Positions 18,079 to 26,661 of a stretch of 64,000 bases of DNA are shown piece by piece. A program made the translations under genes and the position numbers. Positions within the stretch are counted from its first letter, which is position 1, and each line of letters starts with the position of its first letter. Below the pieces are notes generated by a model. That model did no database searches, was not told the DNA's origin, and saw only the letters and a list, made by a program, of their open reading frames with translations. Source of the DNA: an uncultured Collinsella sp. (GTDB taxonomy: Bacteria > Actinomycetota > Coriobacteriia > Coriobacteriales > Coriobacteriaceae); assembly GCA_900539035.1 (NCBI GenBank), contig UQAU01000006.1:11905-75904 (forward strand), given 5' to 3'.

Positions 18079-18133
18079 AGGTTGCGCTAGCAGCAGTCCG
18101 AGTCACGTGCTAGCGGATTGCAAATGACATTAC

Positions 18134-18178
18134 GAGAGGGGGCATCCGAGCTTTTGCGACGGGTGCCCCCTCTCTTTT
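18134..18178. terminator. Intrinsic terminator between pepD and hipA (convergent)
   Basis: An 11-bp GC-rich stem (18134-18144 with 18164-18174) is followed by TTTT on the plus strand. It can serve pepD and possibly the convergent hipBA operon. Confidence 0.9.
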
Positions 18179-18205
18179 GTTTGATAATTGCGAAATTACA
18201 GCCAC

Positions 18206-19510
18206 CTAGTCCATTTCTGCCCTGATGAGGTCGAGGGTGCGTTGGCAGTTTTCGCGGACGGGGCCGAGCATATGCTCGCGCAGGTCCGCCATGCCGGGCA
18301 GGTCGGCGTATTCGTCCATGACCTCTTCCATGCAAATGGGCACCTCGTAGGCGAGGTCTATCATGGTCGCAAAGCAAAACTTCTCGGATAGCCCGGCATC
18401 GGTAAGCGTCGCCTCCAGCGCGGGGTCGCCCATACCGTGGTATCGGCGGATAGCACCTGGACCGATGCTCCCCACACGATTTTCGCCGCCAACGCTCATG
18501 GCAAGGCGCGCCCGGCGGCGCATGCGCTCGTACGCCAAACCCGACGCGACATCGTACATTCGAGCCATCATGGCTGCGCCGTCGTTTCCAAGGAGCAGGG
18601 AATAGTTTTTCGCGTGCGCATCCGGTGCGCCGATAATGGCGTTGAAGAACAGTATCTGCGTAAACAGATACAGGTTAAGTTGATGGTGGCTCGTATTTAC
18701 GAGGAGCTCTTGAATGTCGCGTGTGGTCGGGCCGCCGTCTGCCGTGTACTTTTGGGCGGGCATCACCCCAAGTGCCTGACAGAGGTCTTCTTGATGTAGG
18801 CGCCTGATCGTTCCGTCTTTGACTTTCACGCGGTCATAGCGCTCAACAATGAGGGCAGGTTCGTCCTCAAACATACGATATTCGACGTTTGCCGTTGCGA
18901 TGCCGGCGCGCTGGGCGCTTTTCATGCAGACAAACTCATTGAGAGCCTCGAGTTTAAATCCGATAACGCCATTTTTGAAAATATGCGTCGTGGGCGAGGA
19001 GCCCATGCATTCGCACCAGCGGCCGTTTATGAACGCGAGCGCGAACTTGCCCTGGTTGCCTCCAAGTGACCAACTTTCATCTAGACCCATCCACGATGCA
19101 TCGCGGTCATCTCTGATCGACTTGAGACGAAGAGCAATTTCGTGGTCGTCTATAGGGCGGTATTCGCCAGCGCGATGCAGGACGGCATCGGCATCTTCTT
19201 CGGCACAAAACTGCACTCCGCCCGGACAGTCGAGTCCGATATGGCTGAGCAACGCAACGGAATTGTTGGGCCTAACGTCGAATTCGGCGGCAATCGCTTT
19301 TCGCTGGTCCTCGCTGTCGGGTAGAAGGCCAAACAAGTACGGATTCATGACCTGTTGGCCGTATGTGCGATTCGATACGGGTATGTTGGTCGATAGGGCT
19401 GGCCAGTCATAGTCATGATCGTAGGTAAAGCTGATAAGACCGTTCTCATCTTGCGTGAGCGTTCCCGCAGGTACGCCGCAAATAATGGTCCGAAGTGATG
19501 TTCTGGCCAT
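18206..19510 (-). CDS. hipA: HipA-family serine/threonine kinase toxin
   Basis: A 434-residue type II toxin kinase. Seen: N-terminal HipA coupling domain, Gly-rich SLGGNQGKFAL (ATP loop, about 148-158), VERYDR, LHQEDLCQALG, catalytic loop with Asp298 and Asn302 in GAPDAHAKNYSL, and metal-binding Asp320 in MYDVAS. E. coli HipA phosphorylates glutamyl-tRNA synthetase; the target here is unknown. The kinase residues are intact. It starts 3 nt after the hipB stop, so the two genes form one operon with antitoxin first. Confidence 0.92.
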   Translation of the reverse strand: MARTSLRTIICGVPAGTLTQDENGLISFTYDHDYDWPALSTNIPVSNRTYGQQVMNPYLFGLLPDSEDQRKAIAAEFDVRPNNSVALLSHIGLDCPGGVQFCAEEDADAVLHRAGEYRPIDDHEIALRLKSIRDDRDASWMGLDESWSLGGNQGKFALAFINGRWCECMGSSPTTHIFKNGVIGFKLEALNEFVCMKSAQRAGIATANVEYRMFEDEPALIVERYDRVKVKDGTIRRLHQEDLCQALGVMPAQKYTADGGPTTRDIQELLVNTSHHQLNLYLFTQILFFNAIIGAPDAHAKNYSLLLGNDGAAMMARMYDVASGLAYERMRRRARLAMSVGGENRVGSIGPGAIRRYHGMGDPALEATLTDAGLSEKFCFATMIDLAYEVPICMEEVMDEYADLPGMADLREHMLGPVRENCQRTLDLIRAEMD

Positions 19511-19513
19511 TGG

Positions 19514-19984
19514 CTATTTCCCTTCGGGCTTGGTTTGGTTAGATGCGTTTGCGGCAATCGAGACTCCGAGATTGGACATGGCGAAATCGGCGAAGACCTC
19601 GTCGTAGAGTGCGGATGTAAAGGGGGCATCTGCAAGAGCCGGAATGGTTGTGCTGCGACGGTTGCGATGATGAAGACGTTGAGCGTGATGGCTCCTGGGG
19701 ATGCTGCGAGGCAGCGGATTGGCATGCGGAGCGTCGACTGGTCGCTCGTTTTTCGCTTCGCCGATATCCCCTTGAGCGGCGAGCGCCAGTCCAAGAGCGT
19801 CGAAAATAGCCAGCAACTTGTCGAGTCGAATGCCGGTGGCGTCTCCTAGCTCGAGCGATGCGAGCAGGCGCTCCGAAACACCGGCCTTTTTGGCGAGGGC
19901 GGCACGGGTGAGACCCTGAGTCTCGCGTGCCTGGCGCACGTAGATGCCAGCTTGGCGCGGTGTGGTGATGGGAAGGGTATCCAC
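19514..19984 (-). CDS. hipB: HipB-type antitoxin, XRE-family HTH regulator
   Basis: A 156-residue protein whose first 75 residues are an XRE helix-turn-helix (VRQARETQGLTRAALAKKAG, then VSERLLASLE). The C-terminal 80 residues are unusually long for HipB (E. coli HipB is 88 aa), basic and His/Arg-rich, of unknown fold. The GTG start at 19984 has a GGAG ribosome site (TTAGGAGATAGCC). Predicted to bind and neutralise the HipA kinase and to repress its own operon through the three operators just upstream. Confidence 0.88.
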   Translation of the reverse strand: MDTLPITTPRQAGIYVRQARETQGLTRAALAKKAGVSERLLASLELGDATGIRLDKLLAIFDALGLALAAQGDIGEAKNERPVDAPHANPLPRSIPRSHHAQRLHHRNRRSTTIPALADAPFTSALYDEVFADFAMSNLGVSIAANASNQTKPEGK

Positions 19985-19998
19985 GGCTATCTCCTAAC

Positions 19999-20068
19999 GT
20001 GCAGACTTTTGCATATCAGTATGACATGCAAAAGTCTGCACGAATAGGCATTATGCAAAACTCTGCAT
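19999..20068 (-). promoter_or_regulatory. Triple HipB operator in the hipBA promoter
   Basis: Three 16-bp sites share the form TGCA-N6-TGCA: 19999-20014, 20026-20041 and 20053-20068. Successive centres are exactly 27 bp apart. Sites 1 and 2 are inverted copies of each other (arms of 16 bp). They overlap the region where the hipB promoter must lie. Confidence 0.8.
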
Positions 20069-20107
20069 GAGACTCCTACATTGAGGTTGGCTTATGAGAG
20101 GCGTTTT

Positions 20108-20686
20108 TTATATCGCGAGGATCCCAAGGTGCTCAAGCAAGATCTTAAGCCCGATGAGGATGAGCACGACGCCACCCACGATGGTGGCGGGTTTTTCGTA
20201 GCGCGCGCCAAAGGTGTGGCCGATCGCTACGCCGGCGACGGAGAAGATAAACGTTGTGACGCCGATAAGCGATACAGCGGGAACGATGTCGACCGAGAGC
20301 GCCGCAAACGAGATGCCTACGGCTAGGGCGTCAATTGAGGTGGCGATGGCGAGGATTAGGTACTCGCCCAGGTCAATCTTTTCGGCATCCTTGCCGTCGC
20401 CCTCGTCCTCGTCCTCGGTGAAGGCCTCCCACAGCATTTTGCCGCCGATGAAGGCGAGCAGGATAAAGGCGATCCAGTGGTCGATGGGGCCGATGATGCC
20501 CATAAACTGGCTGCCAAGCGCCCATCCGATTACGGGCATGCCGGCCTGAAAGCCGCCAAAGAACAGGCCGAGCACCACGGCGACTTTAAGGTTGATCTTT
20601 TTCATGCCGAGACCCTTGCAGATGGATACGGCAAAGGCGTCCATCGAAAGGCCAACGGCGAGCAACACGAGCTCTGCGAGTCCCAT
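20108..20686 (-). CDS. mntP: Manganese efflux pump MntP
   Basis: A 192-residue six-helix membrane exporter for Mn2+. It has the repeated family motifs GLSMDAFAVSICKG in helix 1 and ATSIDALAVGISFA in helix 4, with a charged Asp/Glu loop between halves. The ATG at 20686 follows GAGGGAG. A longer in-frame start would run through the riboswitch, so it is rejected. The upstream Mn2+ riboswitch supports the substrate. Confidence 0.93.
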   Translation of the reverse strand: MGLAELVLLAVGLSMDAFAVSICKGLGMKKINLKVAVVLGLFFGGFQAGMPVIGWALGSQFMGIIGPIDHWIAFILLAFIGGKMLWEAFTEDEDEGDGKDAEKIDLGEYLILAIATSIDALAVGISFAALSVDIVPAVSLIGVTTFIFSVAGVAIGHTFGARYEKPATIVGGVVLILIGLKILLEHLGILAI

Positions 20687-20739
20687 AGTCTGGCTCCCTC
20701 TCTGCGGGCGGGCCCGCGTGTACCTCTTGGGGGAGTAAC

Positions 20740-20874
20740 AAAAAAGACCCGTGGCGTACGCGTTGCGCGCACAGCCACGAGTCTCGTTCATTAAGGCAAG
20801 CCAGGCCACATCGGCCAGTATGTTGACTTGCCGCGCCATCGGAGGCGAACCCGATCACGCGACTACTCCCTCAT
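20740..20874 (-). promoter_or_regulatory. yybP-ykoY (manganese) riboswitch with terminator, controlling mntP
   Basis: Reading the minus strand, the leader begins GAGGGAGTAG, the hallmark 5' element of the family, and contains a helix AUCGG/CCGAU and the CAACAUACU segment near a second helix GGCAAG/CUUGCC. It is followed by a perfect terminator hairpin apart from one mismatch (AGACUCGUGGC with GCCACGGGUCU) and six U. Mn2+ binding is expected to prevent termination and switch on efflux. Confidence 0.8.
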
Positions 20875-21033
20875 TTATGTGAACACCGATGCTACCACAT
20901 GGGCAGCTCGTTTGGGGCGGCGCTCTCGGCTGTGTTCGCTCATTCTGTAAGCATCGGATTTCGCAAGCGCCGCGGGGGCAAACCGTGAGAAACTATTTAG
21001 CGTTTATGGAGCGTATACGATGGGAGCGATGCC

Positions 21034-22101
21034 TTGGATAAGAACGAGCTGCAAAAGCGTATGGAACAGGCCATCCGCCTGACTGCCCCCGGCCAGCCGA
21101 TCCGCACCGCCCTCGACATGATCATTGCCGGTCACCTGGGCGCCCTTATCTGCGTCGGCGACACCGAAAACGTGCTCGCTGCCGGTAACGACGGCTTCCC
21201 GCTCAACATTTCGTTCACCTCGAACCGTCTGTTCGAGCTCTCCAAGATGGACGGTGCCATCGTCATCGACGGCGACCTCACCCAGATCCTGCGCGCCAAC
21301 TTCCACCTCAATCCTGATCCCTCGCTTGCCACAAGCGAGACGGGCATGCGTCATCGCACCGCCGCTCGCATGTCGGTGCTCACCGACGCCATCGTGATTT
21401 CGGTCTCGGCCCGTCGTGCCGTCGTTAACGTGTACGTTCACGGCAAGAGCTACGAGATCCAGCCCGTCACCACCATCATGAGCTCGGTCAACCAGCTCGT
21501 CGCCACGCTCCAGACCACCCGTCAGTCGCTCGACCGCTCCCTGCTGCGCCTGACGGCCCTTGAGCTCGACGACTACGTTACGCTCGCCGACATCACGAGC
21601 ATCTTCTCGAGCTTCGAGATCATGCAGCAGGCAAAGACCGAGCTTAAGGATTGCATCGTCAAGCTGGGCAACCAGGGCAAGCTCGTGCAGATGCAGCTCG
21701 AGCAGCTCGCCGGCTCCAGTATGGATACCGAGTACGACCTGATGATTCGCGACTACGCGAGCGATTCTTCCGAGGCTAATGCCGAGAAGATTCGTGCAGA
21801 GCTCGCTCGCATGACGCCTAAGGACCTGTCCGACCCGCAGCACGTGGCGGCAGTTCTGGGTTACGACGACCTGGACGAGGACTCCGTCATGACGCCGCTG
21901 GGCCTGCGCACGCTTTCGCGCGTGTCCGTCGTGCGCGACGGCGTGGCCGAGAAGATCGTCGACGAGTACGGCTCGCTGCAGGAGCTCATGGATGACATCA
22001 GCGAGGATCCGGAGCGCCTGGGCGACTTTGGCGTCAACAACCCTGCCATTCTTGCGGACTCCCTGTACCGCATGAAGGGCACCAAACAGGGGAACGCATA
22101 A
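21034..22101 (+). CDS. disA: DNA integrity scanning diadenylate cyclase
   Basis: A 355-residue octameric enzyme making c-di-AMP from two ATP. The N-terminal DAC domain has the catalytic DGA (SKMDGAIVID) and RHR (GMRHRTAARM) motifs. A central helical spine and C-terminal helix-hairpin-helix DNA-binding domain (LGLRTLSRVSVVRDGVAEKI) follow. The start is TTG at 21034, 7 nt after GGGAG; nearby ATGs are out of frame. It overlaps ispD by one base. The usual partner radA is not in the window. Confidence 0.95.
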   Translation: MDKNELQKRMEQAIRLTAPGQPIRTALDMIIAGHLGALICVGDTENVLAAGNDGFPLNISFTSNRLFELSKMDGAIVIDGDLTQILRANFHLNPDPSLATSETGMRHRTAARMSVLTDAIVISVSARRAVVNVYVHGKSYEIQPVTTIMSSVNQLVATLQTTRQSLDRSLLRLTALELDDYVTLADITSIFSSFEIMQQAKTELKDCIVKLGNQGKLVQMQLEQLAGSSMDTEYDLMIRDYASDSSEANAEKIRAELARMTPKDLSDPQHVAAVLGYDDLDEDSVMTPLGLRTLSRVSVVRDGVAEKIVDEYGSLQELMDDISEDPERLGDFGVNNPAILADSLYRMKGTKQGNA

Positions 22102-22829
22102 TGGCGCCCGTATGCGCCGTGGTCGTTGCCGGTGGCAGCGGCCAGCGCTTTGGTAACCCCGGTGGCAAGCAGCTCGTCAATGTAGCGGGCCGTCCGCTTA
22201 TGAGCTGGTCCATCCGCGCATTTGACCGTAGCGATAAGGTCGGCCACATCGTGGTGGTTTGCCCTGCCGAGCGCCGTGCCGAGATGCGCCGCCTGGCCAT
22301 CGACCCGTTTGACTATGACACGCCCATCAGCTTTGCCGATGCCGGCGATACTCGTCAGGATTCCACCCGCGCCGGCGTGCACGCGGTGCCGGCGGGCTTT
22401 GAATACGTCGCCATTCACGATGGCGCTCGTCCGCTCATCACGACCGAGGCCATCGATCATGCGATCGACGTGCTTGTGGGCGACCGCTCGCTCGACGGTG
22501 TCGTGTGCGGTCAACCCGCGATCGACACGCTCAAGATCGTCGACGGCGATAACATCGTCGAGACGCCGCCGCGTGAGCTCTATTGGGCTGCGCAGACGCC
22601 GCAGATCTTTAGCGTCGATGCTATGAAGCGCGCCCACGCTGCAGCCATTGCCGAGGGCTTTATCGGCACCGATGATTCGTCGCTGGTCGAGCGCATGGGT
22701 GGGCGCGTCCGCTGCGTCCAGAGCCCGCGCGATAACCTTAAGGTGACGGTGCCCGAGGACTTGCGTCCCGTAACCGCGATTCTGCTTGGCCGTATGGCCG
22801 AGGGAGAGGACCTTCCCCATGTTCAGTAA
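22101..22829 (+). CDS. ispD: 2-C-methyl-D-erythritol 4-phosphate cytidylyltransferase
   Basis: A 242-residue MEP-pathway enzyme forming CDP-ME from MEP and CTP. It has the nucleotide-binding VAGGSGQRFG and GKQ near the N terminus, the IHDGARPLI motif, and the C-terminal substrate lid. The ATG overlaps the disA TAA stop (TAATG), and ispF starts inside its 3' end. Confidence 0.95.
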   Translation: MAPVCAVVVAGGSGQRFGNPGGKQLVNVAGRPLMSWSIRAFDRSDKVGHIVVVCPAERRAEMRRLAIDPFDYDTPISFADAGDTRQDSTRAGVHAVPAGFEYVAIHDGARPLITTEAIDHAIDVLVGDRSLDGVVCGQPAIDTLKIVDGDNIVETPPRELYWAAQTPQIFSVDAMKRAHAAAIAEGFIGTDDSSLVERMGGRVRCVQSPRDNLKVTVPEDLRPVTAILLGRMAEGEDLPHVQ

Positions 22830-23313
22830 CCTGCGCATTGGCCATGGCTACGACGTTCACCGTCTGGTGGAGGGGCGTCGATGTATCATCGGCGGTGTCG
22901 ACATTCCCTACGAGCGCGGCCTGCTGGGCCACTCGGATGCCGATGTGCTCGCGCACGCCTTGGCCGACGCCATTCTGGGCGCCTGCCGCGGGGGAGACAT
23001 CGGCAAACTGTTTCCCGATACCGACCCTGCCTACGAGGGTGCCGATTCGATGGTGCTGCTCGCTCGCGTGATGGACTATGCGCGCGAGCTGGGCTTTGAG
23101 TTTGTCGATGCCGATTGCACCATTGCCTGTCAGCAACCCAAGATCACCCCACACCGCGATGCCATGCGCGCCAACCTTGCCCATGCCCTGGGCGTTGACG
23201 TCGAAAACGTGGGCGTCGCCGCCACTACGACCGAAAAGCTCGGTTGGGAAGGCCAGGGCGAGGGAATCGGCGCCTGGGCCGTCTGCCTGCTACAGAAAAC
23301 CGTTAAGGAGTAA
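22819..23313 (+). CDS. ispF: 2-C-methyl-D-erythritol 2,4-cyclodiphosphate synthase
   Basis: A 164-residue trimeric zinc enzyme converting CDP-ME 2-phosphate to MEcPP. It has RIGHGYDVHRL (metal ligands Asp and His), LLGHSDADVLAHALADA, and ATTTEKLGWEGQGEGI. The ATG at 22819 lies 8 nt after AGGGAGAGGA and overlaps ispD by 11 nt. Confidence 0.96.
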   Translation: MFSNLRIGHGYDVHRLVEGRRCIIGGVDIPYERGLLGHSDADVLAHALADAILGACRGGDIGKLFPDTDPAYEGADSMVLLARVMDYARELGFEFVDADCTIACQQPKITPHRDAMRANLAHALGVDVENVGVAATTTEKLGWEGQGEGIGAWAVCLLQKTVKE

Positions 23314-23316
23314 CGA

Positions 23317-24783
23317 ATGCGTATCTACAACAGCGCTACCCATAAAAAGGAAGAGTTCCAGCCCATCGAGTCCGGCAAGGTCCGCATGTACGTGTGCGGC
23401 CCCACGGTCTACGACAACATCCACATCGGCAATGCCCGCACGTTCATCAGCTTTGACGTGATTCGTCGCTGGCTCATCGCGAGCGGCTACGAGGTCACGT
23501 TCGCCCAGAACCTCACCGATGTCGATGACAAGATCATCAAGCGCGCCAACGAGCAGGGCCGTACGGCTGCCGAGGTCGCGACGGAGTTCTCCGATAAGTT
23601 CATCGGCGTCATGCGCGCCGCCAACGTGCTCGATCCCGATGTGCGCCCCCGCGCCACCAAGGAGATCGGCCCCATGATCGCTATGATCAAGACGCTCATC
23701 GAGCAGGGCCACGCTTACGCAGCCGATAACGGCGATGTGTACTTTGCCGTGCGCAGCGATCCCAACTACGGTCAGGTCTCGGGCCGCAACATCGACGACC
23801 TTATGGTGGGCGCGCGCATCGAGGAGAACGAGGACAAGAACGACCCGCTCGACTTTGCCCTGTGGAAGGCCGCCAAGCCCGGCGAGCCCAGCTGGCCGAG
23901 CCCCTGGGGCGAGGGCCGTCCCGGTTGGCACACCGAGTGCGCCGCCATGGTGCACCGCTACCTGGGCACTCCGATCGACATCCACGGCGGCGGCTCCGAC
24001 CTTGCCTTCCCGCATCACGAGAACGAGTGCGCCCAGGCTACCTGCGCCTGGCACCAGGGCTTCTCCAACACCTGGATGCACACGGGCATGCTGCTGGTTG
24101 ACGGCGAGAAGATGTCCAAGTCGCTCGGCAACTTCTTTACGCTGGCCGAGGTCCTCGAGCAGCACTCCGCTGCCGCCCTGCGCCTGCTGATGCTGCAGAC
24201 GAGCTATCGCTCGCCGCTCGATTTTTCTTGGGAGCGCCTGGAGGGTGCCGAGAATTCGCTCACGCGTATCGCCGGTACGGTCGAGAACCTGCGCTGGGCC
24301 GCGAATCACGCAACGGCCGACGCCGATGAGGCAGCATCCGAGGCGTTTGCCGACAAGGTCGCCGAGACTCGTGCCGCCTTTAAGGAGTGCATGGACGACG
24401 ACTTTAACACCGCTGGTGCCATGGGTGCCGTCTTTGGCTTTGTCACCGAGTGCAACCAGTACCTGGAGCAGGCGGGCGACGCTGCCGACAAGGCCGCTGC
24501 CCTGGCTGCCGCCGACACGCTGGCCGAGCTGCTCGATACGCTTGGCGTTGAGCTCCCCGAGCCCAAGGTGGAGCTGCCGCTGGGCCTGCTGGGCGTTGCC
24601 GCCGGCCTGGTCGCCTACACTGGTGACGACGTGGACGAGGCAGCTTCCAAGATTCTCGAGGCTCGCGCCGAGGCCCGTGCCGCCAAGAACTGGGATCTGG
24701 CAGATGCCATTCGCGACCAGCTCAAGGACCTGGGCCTGACGATTGAGGATACTGCCGCGGGCACCCGTATCAAGACTCTCTAA
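23317..24783 (+). CDS. cysS: Cysteinyl-tRNA synthetase
   Basis: A 488-residue class I synthetase. The N-terminal CGPTVYDNIHIGNART contains the zinc Cys and the HIGH equivalent (HIGN). KMSKSLGN is near the middle, with WHTECAAM and HHENECAQ supplying the other zinc ligands. The C-terminal DALR-like anticodon domain is intact. It starts 3 nt after ispF. In Bacillus mrnC follows cysS; here that position holds two palindromes instead. Confidence 0.97.
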   Translation: MRIYNSATHKKEEFQPIESGKVRMYVCGPTVYDNIHIGNARTFISFDVIRRWLIASGYEVTFAQNLTDVDDKIIKRANEQGRTAAEVATEFSDKFIGVMRAANVLDPDVRPRATKEIGPMIAMIKTLIEQGHAYAADNGDVYFAVRSDPNYGQVSGRNIDDLMVGARIEENEDKNDPLDFALWKAAKPGEPSWPSPWGEGRPGWHTECAAMVHRYLGTPIDIHGGGSDLAFPHHENECAQATCAWHQGFSNTWMHTGMLLVDGEKMSKSLGNFFTLAEVLEQHSAAALRLLMLQTSYRSPLDFSWERLEGAENSLTRIAGTVENLRWAANHATADADEAASEAFADKVAETRAAFKECMDDDFNTAGAMGAVFGFVTECNQYLEQAGDAADKAAALAAADTLAELLDTLGVELPEPKVELPLGLLGVAAGLVAYTGDDVDEAASKILEARAEARAAKNWDLADAIRDQLKDLGLTIEDTAAGTRIKTL

Positions 24784-24790
24784 TCCCTGC

Positions 24791-24890
24791 GGGTTTCCCA
24801 AGCATCCGACCTTGCCGTTCAAACCGTCGCTCGCGTACTCAAGTACGCGTCGCTCCTCTTTCACGGCTATCTCGGACACTTGGAAAACCC
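24791..24890. repeat. About 100-nt nested palindrome (family N, copy 2)
   Basis: Nested arms GGGTTT/AAACCC, CCAAG/CTTGG, TCCGA/TCGGA and GCCGT/ACGGC enclose the tip CGCGTACTCAAGTACGCG. The segment from CCGTCGCTCG to CTCCTCTTTC matches the reverse complement of 38701-38739 except at two or three tip bases. It directly follows cysS. Confidence 0.9.
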
Positions 24891-24893
24891 GTG

Positions 24894-24996
24894 CCGACCG
24901 CCCGAGCCACGGCACCTTGCCTTTCAATCGTCGGGCATGACCTCAAGGTCTATGCCCTCCTCTTTCAAGGCAATCTGCCGCACCTCGGGCGGTCGG
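24894..24996. repeat. About 100-nt nested palindrome (family N, copy 3)
   Basis: Outer 13-bp perfect arms (24894-24906 with 24984-24996), then CGGCA/TGCCG and TTGCCTT/AAGGCAA, enclose the tip GGGCATGACCTCAAGGTC followed by TATGCCC. CGTCG before and CTCCTCTTTCA after the tip are shared with copy 2, although the outer arms are quite different. Confidence 0.9.
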
Positions 24997-25038
24997 TCTA
25001 TTTGTTTCGTTTGATAGTTGTATTTAGGAGGTCGCTTT

Positions 25039-25953
25039 ATGGCCGACAATCGCAAGCGCGCGTCTCGTGGCGGCAAGCAGGCTGCTTCTGGCTCGCGTCC
25101 GATTCGCCGCAATGATCGCGCTGCCGCTCCCAAGGGCCAGCGCGATCGCATCCAGGCTGCACGTCCGCAGCGCGAGCGTGGCCGCGACGCTGTCCAGGCT
25201 CCCAAGGGCGAGTTTATCGAAGGTCGTCGTGCTGCCGCCGAGGCGCTGCGCACTGGTTTTCCCATCAAGTGCGCGCTCATTGCCGAGGGCGGGGAGCGCG
25301 ATGCCGCCCTGTCTCGTCTGGTCGATGACCTCAACGCCGCGGGCGTCCGCATTAAGTATGTGCCGCGCGCGCAGCTCGACGCACTGTCGAGCCATGGCGC
25401 TCACCAGGGCATCGCGCTCGAGGTTGGCAACTTCCCCTATGCCGATGTCGCCGATATTCTCGACCGCGCAGGCGACGGTCCGGCGCTCGTCGTCGTGCTC
25501 GACCATGTGACCGACGACGGCAACTTTGGCGCCATTGTGCGCTCCGCCGAGGTCGTGGGCGCGGCCGGCGTCGTCATCGCCAACAAGCGTGCCGCCGGCG
25601 TGACCGTGGGCAGCTACAAGACCTCAGCCGGTGCTGTCATGCATCTGCCTATCGCGCAGGTTCCCAATATTGCCCGTGTACTCGATGACCTCAAGGCCGC
25701 TGGTTTTTGGGTGGGCGGTGCTTCCGAGCACGCCGAGGGCAGTTGCTGGGATGCTCCCTTCGAAGGTCGCGTGGCGCTCGTCATGGGCTCCGAGGGCGAC
25801 GGCATCTCGCGCCTGGTGCTCGAGAAATGCGACTTTTTGACCAAGCTTCCCCAGCGCGGCATGACCGAGAGCCTCAATGTTGCCCAGGCAACGACGGCGC
25901 TGTGCTTTGAGTGGCTGCGCCGCAATGCCGGCGAGCTCATGGGGGAGGAGTAG
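25039..25953 (+). CDS. rlmB: TrmH-family 23S rRNA (guanosine-2'-O-)-methyltransferase
   Basis: A 304-residue SPOUT methyltransferase, probably RlmB acting on G2251 of 23S rRNA. About 60 basic, Ala/Arg-rich residues precede the L30e-like substrate domain. The trefoil-knot catalytic domain has DDGNFGAIVRSAEVVGA, MGSEGDGI and SLNVAQATTALCFE. The ATG at 25039 follows TAGGAGG. Position between cysS and yacP matches Bacillus rlmB, supporting this assignment over other TrmH proteins. Confidence 0.9.
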   Translation: MADNRKRASRGGKQAASGSRPIRRNDRAAAPKGQRDRIQAARPQRERGRDAVQAPKGEFIEGRRAAAEALRTGFPIKCALIAEGGERDAALSRLVDDLNAAGVRIKYVPRAQLDALSSHGAHQGIALEVGNFPYADVADILDRAGDGPALVVVLDHVTDDGNFGAIVRSAEVVGAAGVVIANKRAAGVTVGSYKTSAGAVMHLPIAQVPNIARVLDDLKAAGFWVGGASEHAEGSCWDAPFEGRVALVMGSEGDGISRLVLEKCDFLTKLPQRGMTESLNVAQATTALCFEWLRRNAGELMGEE

Positions 25954-25956
25954 CGC

Positions 25957-26634
25957 ATGTCCAAAAAGAACCGTGCCAAGTCCAAGGCCAAGCGCTTTGG
26001 CGAGGGCTCGGCCAAGCCGATTGTCTCGGCCGCGACCTACGGCGTGGGCGGCAATGCGTTTGCGCAGGCTATCGCCGACCCAGTCTCGACGGTGCACTCC
26101 AACAAGCCCGAGCTGCTGGTAGTCGACGGTTACAACGTGATTCACTGCACGCCGCGCTACGAAAAGCTCGTGTACGACCATTCCGACGATCCGTATTCCA
26201 GCGACGTTCACGATATGGCGCGCACCGCCCTCATCAACGACGTCGCCGCCTTTGCCCAGGGCCGCTACGAGGCCGTGATTGTGTTTGACGGCGCGGGCAA
26301 TATCTCCAACGAGCGCCCCAACCTGCCGGCCCGTGGCGTTCGCATCGAGTTTTCGCCGACGGGCGTCTCTGCCGATACCGTGGTGCAGAAGCTCTGCATC
26401 GAGGCACGCGAGGAAGGCCGCGCGTGCTCCGTGGTATCGAGCGACGGCACGATTCAGGCCGTTGTCATGGGCAAGGGCGTCACGCGCATCTCGAGCCGTA
26501 TGCTGGTGGACGAGATCAAACAGATCGATAACGACGTTCACGAGGCAGAGGAAGCTCCGCAGATCAAGATGACTCTGGGCAGCCGCTTGAGCCCCGATGC
26601 CTTGGCCAAGCTCAAGGCCCTGCGCGGACGGTAG
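25957..26634 (+). CDS. yacP: YacP/Rae1-like NYN-domain ribonuclease
   Basis: A 225-residue protein with a basic N-terminal tail (SKKNRAKSKAKRFG) and an NYN/PIN-like nuclease domain beginning LLVVDGYNVIH, with VFDGAG and SADTVVQKL following. Bacillus Rae1 cleaves mRNA in the ribosomal A site; the same role here is inferred from family and gene order rlmB-yacP. It begins 3 nt after rlmB. In Bacillus sigH and rpmGB follow; here an accessory insertion and tRNA genes intervene. Confidence 0.88.
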   Translation: MSKKNRAKSKAKRFGEGSAKPIVSAATYGVGGNAFAQAIADPVSTVHSNKPELLVVDGYNVIHCTPRYEKLVYDHSDDPYSSDVHDMARTALINDVAAFAQGRYEAVIVFDGAGNISNERPNLPARGVRIEFSPTGVSADTVVQKLCIEAREEGRACSVVSSDGTIQAVVMGKGVTRISSRMLVDEIKQIDNDVHEAEEAPQIKMTLGSRLSPDALAKLKALRGR

Positions 26635-26661
26635 GGGAGTTGGCGGGGCAATGCTGCCTTG

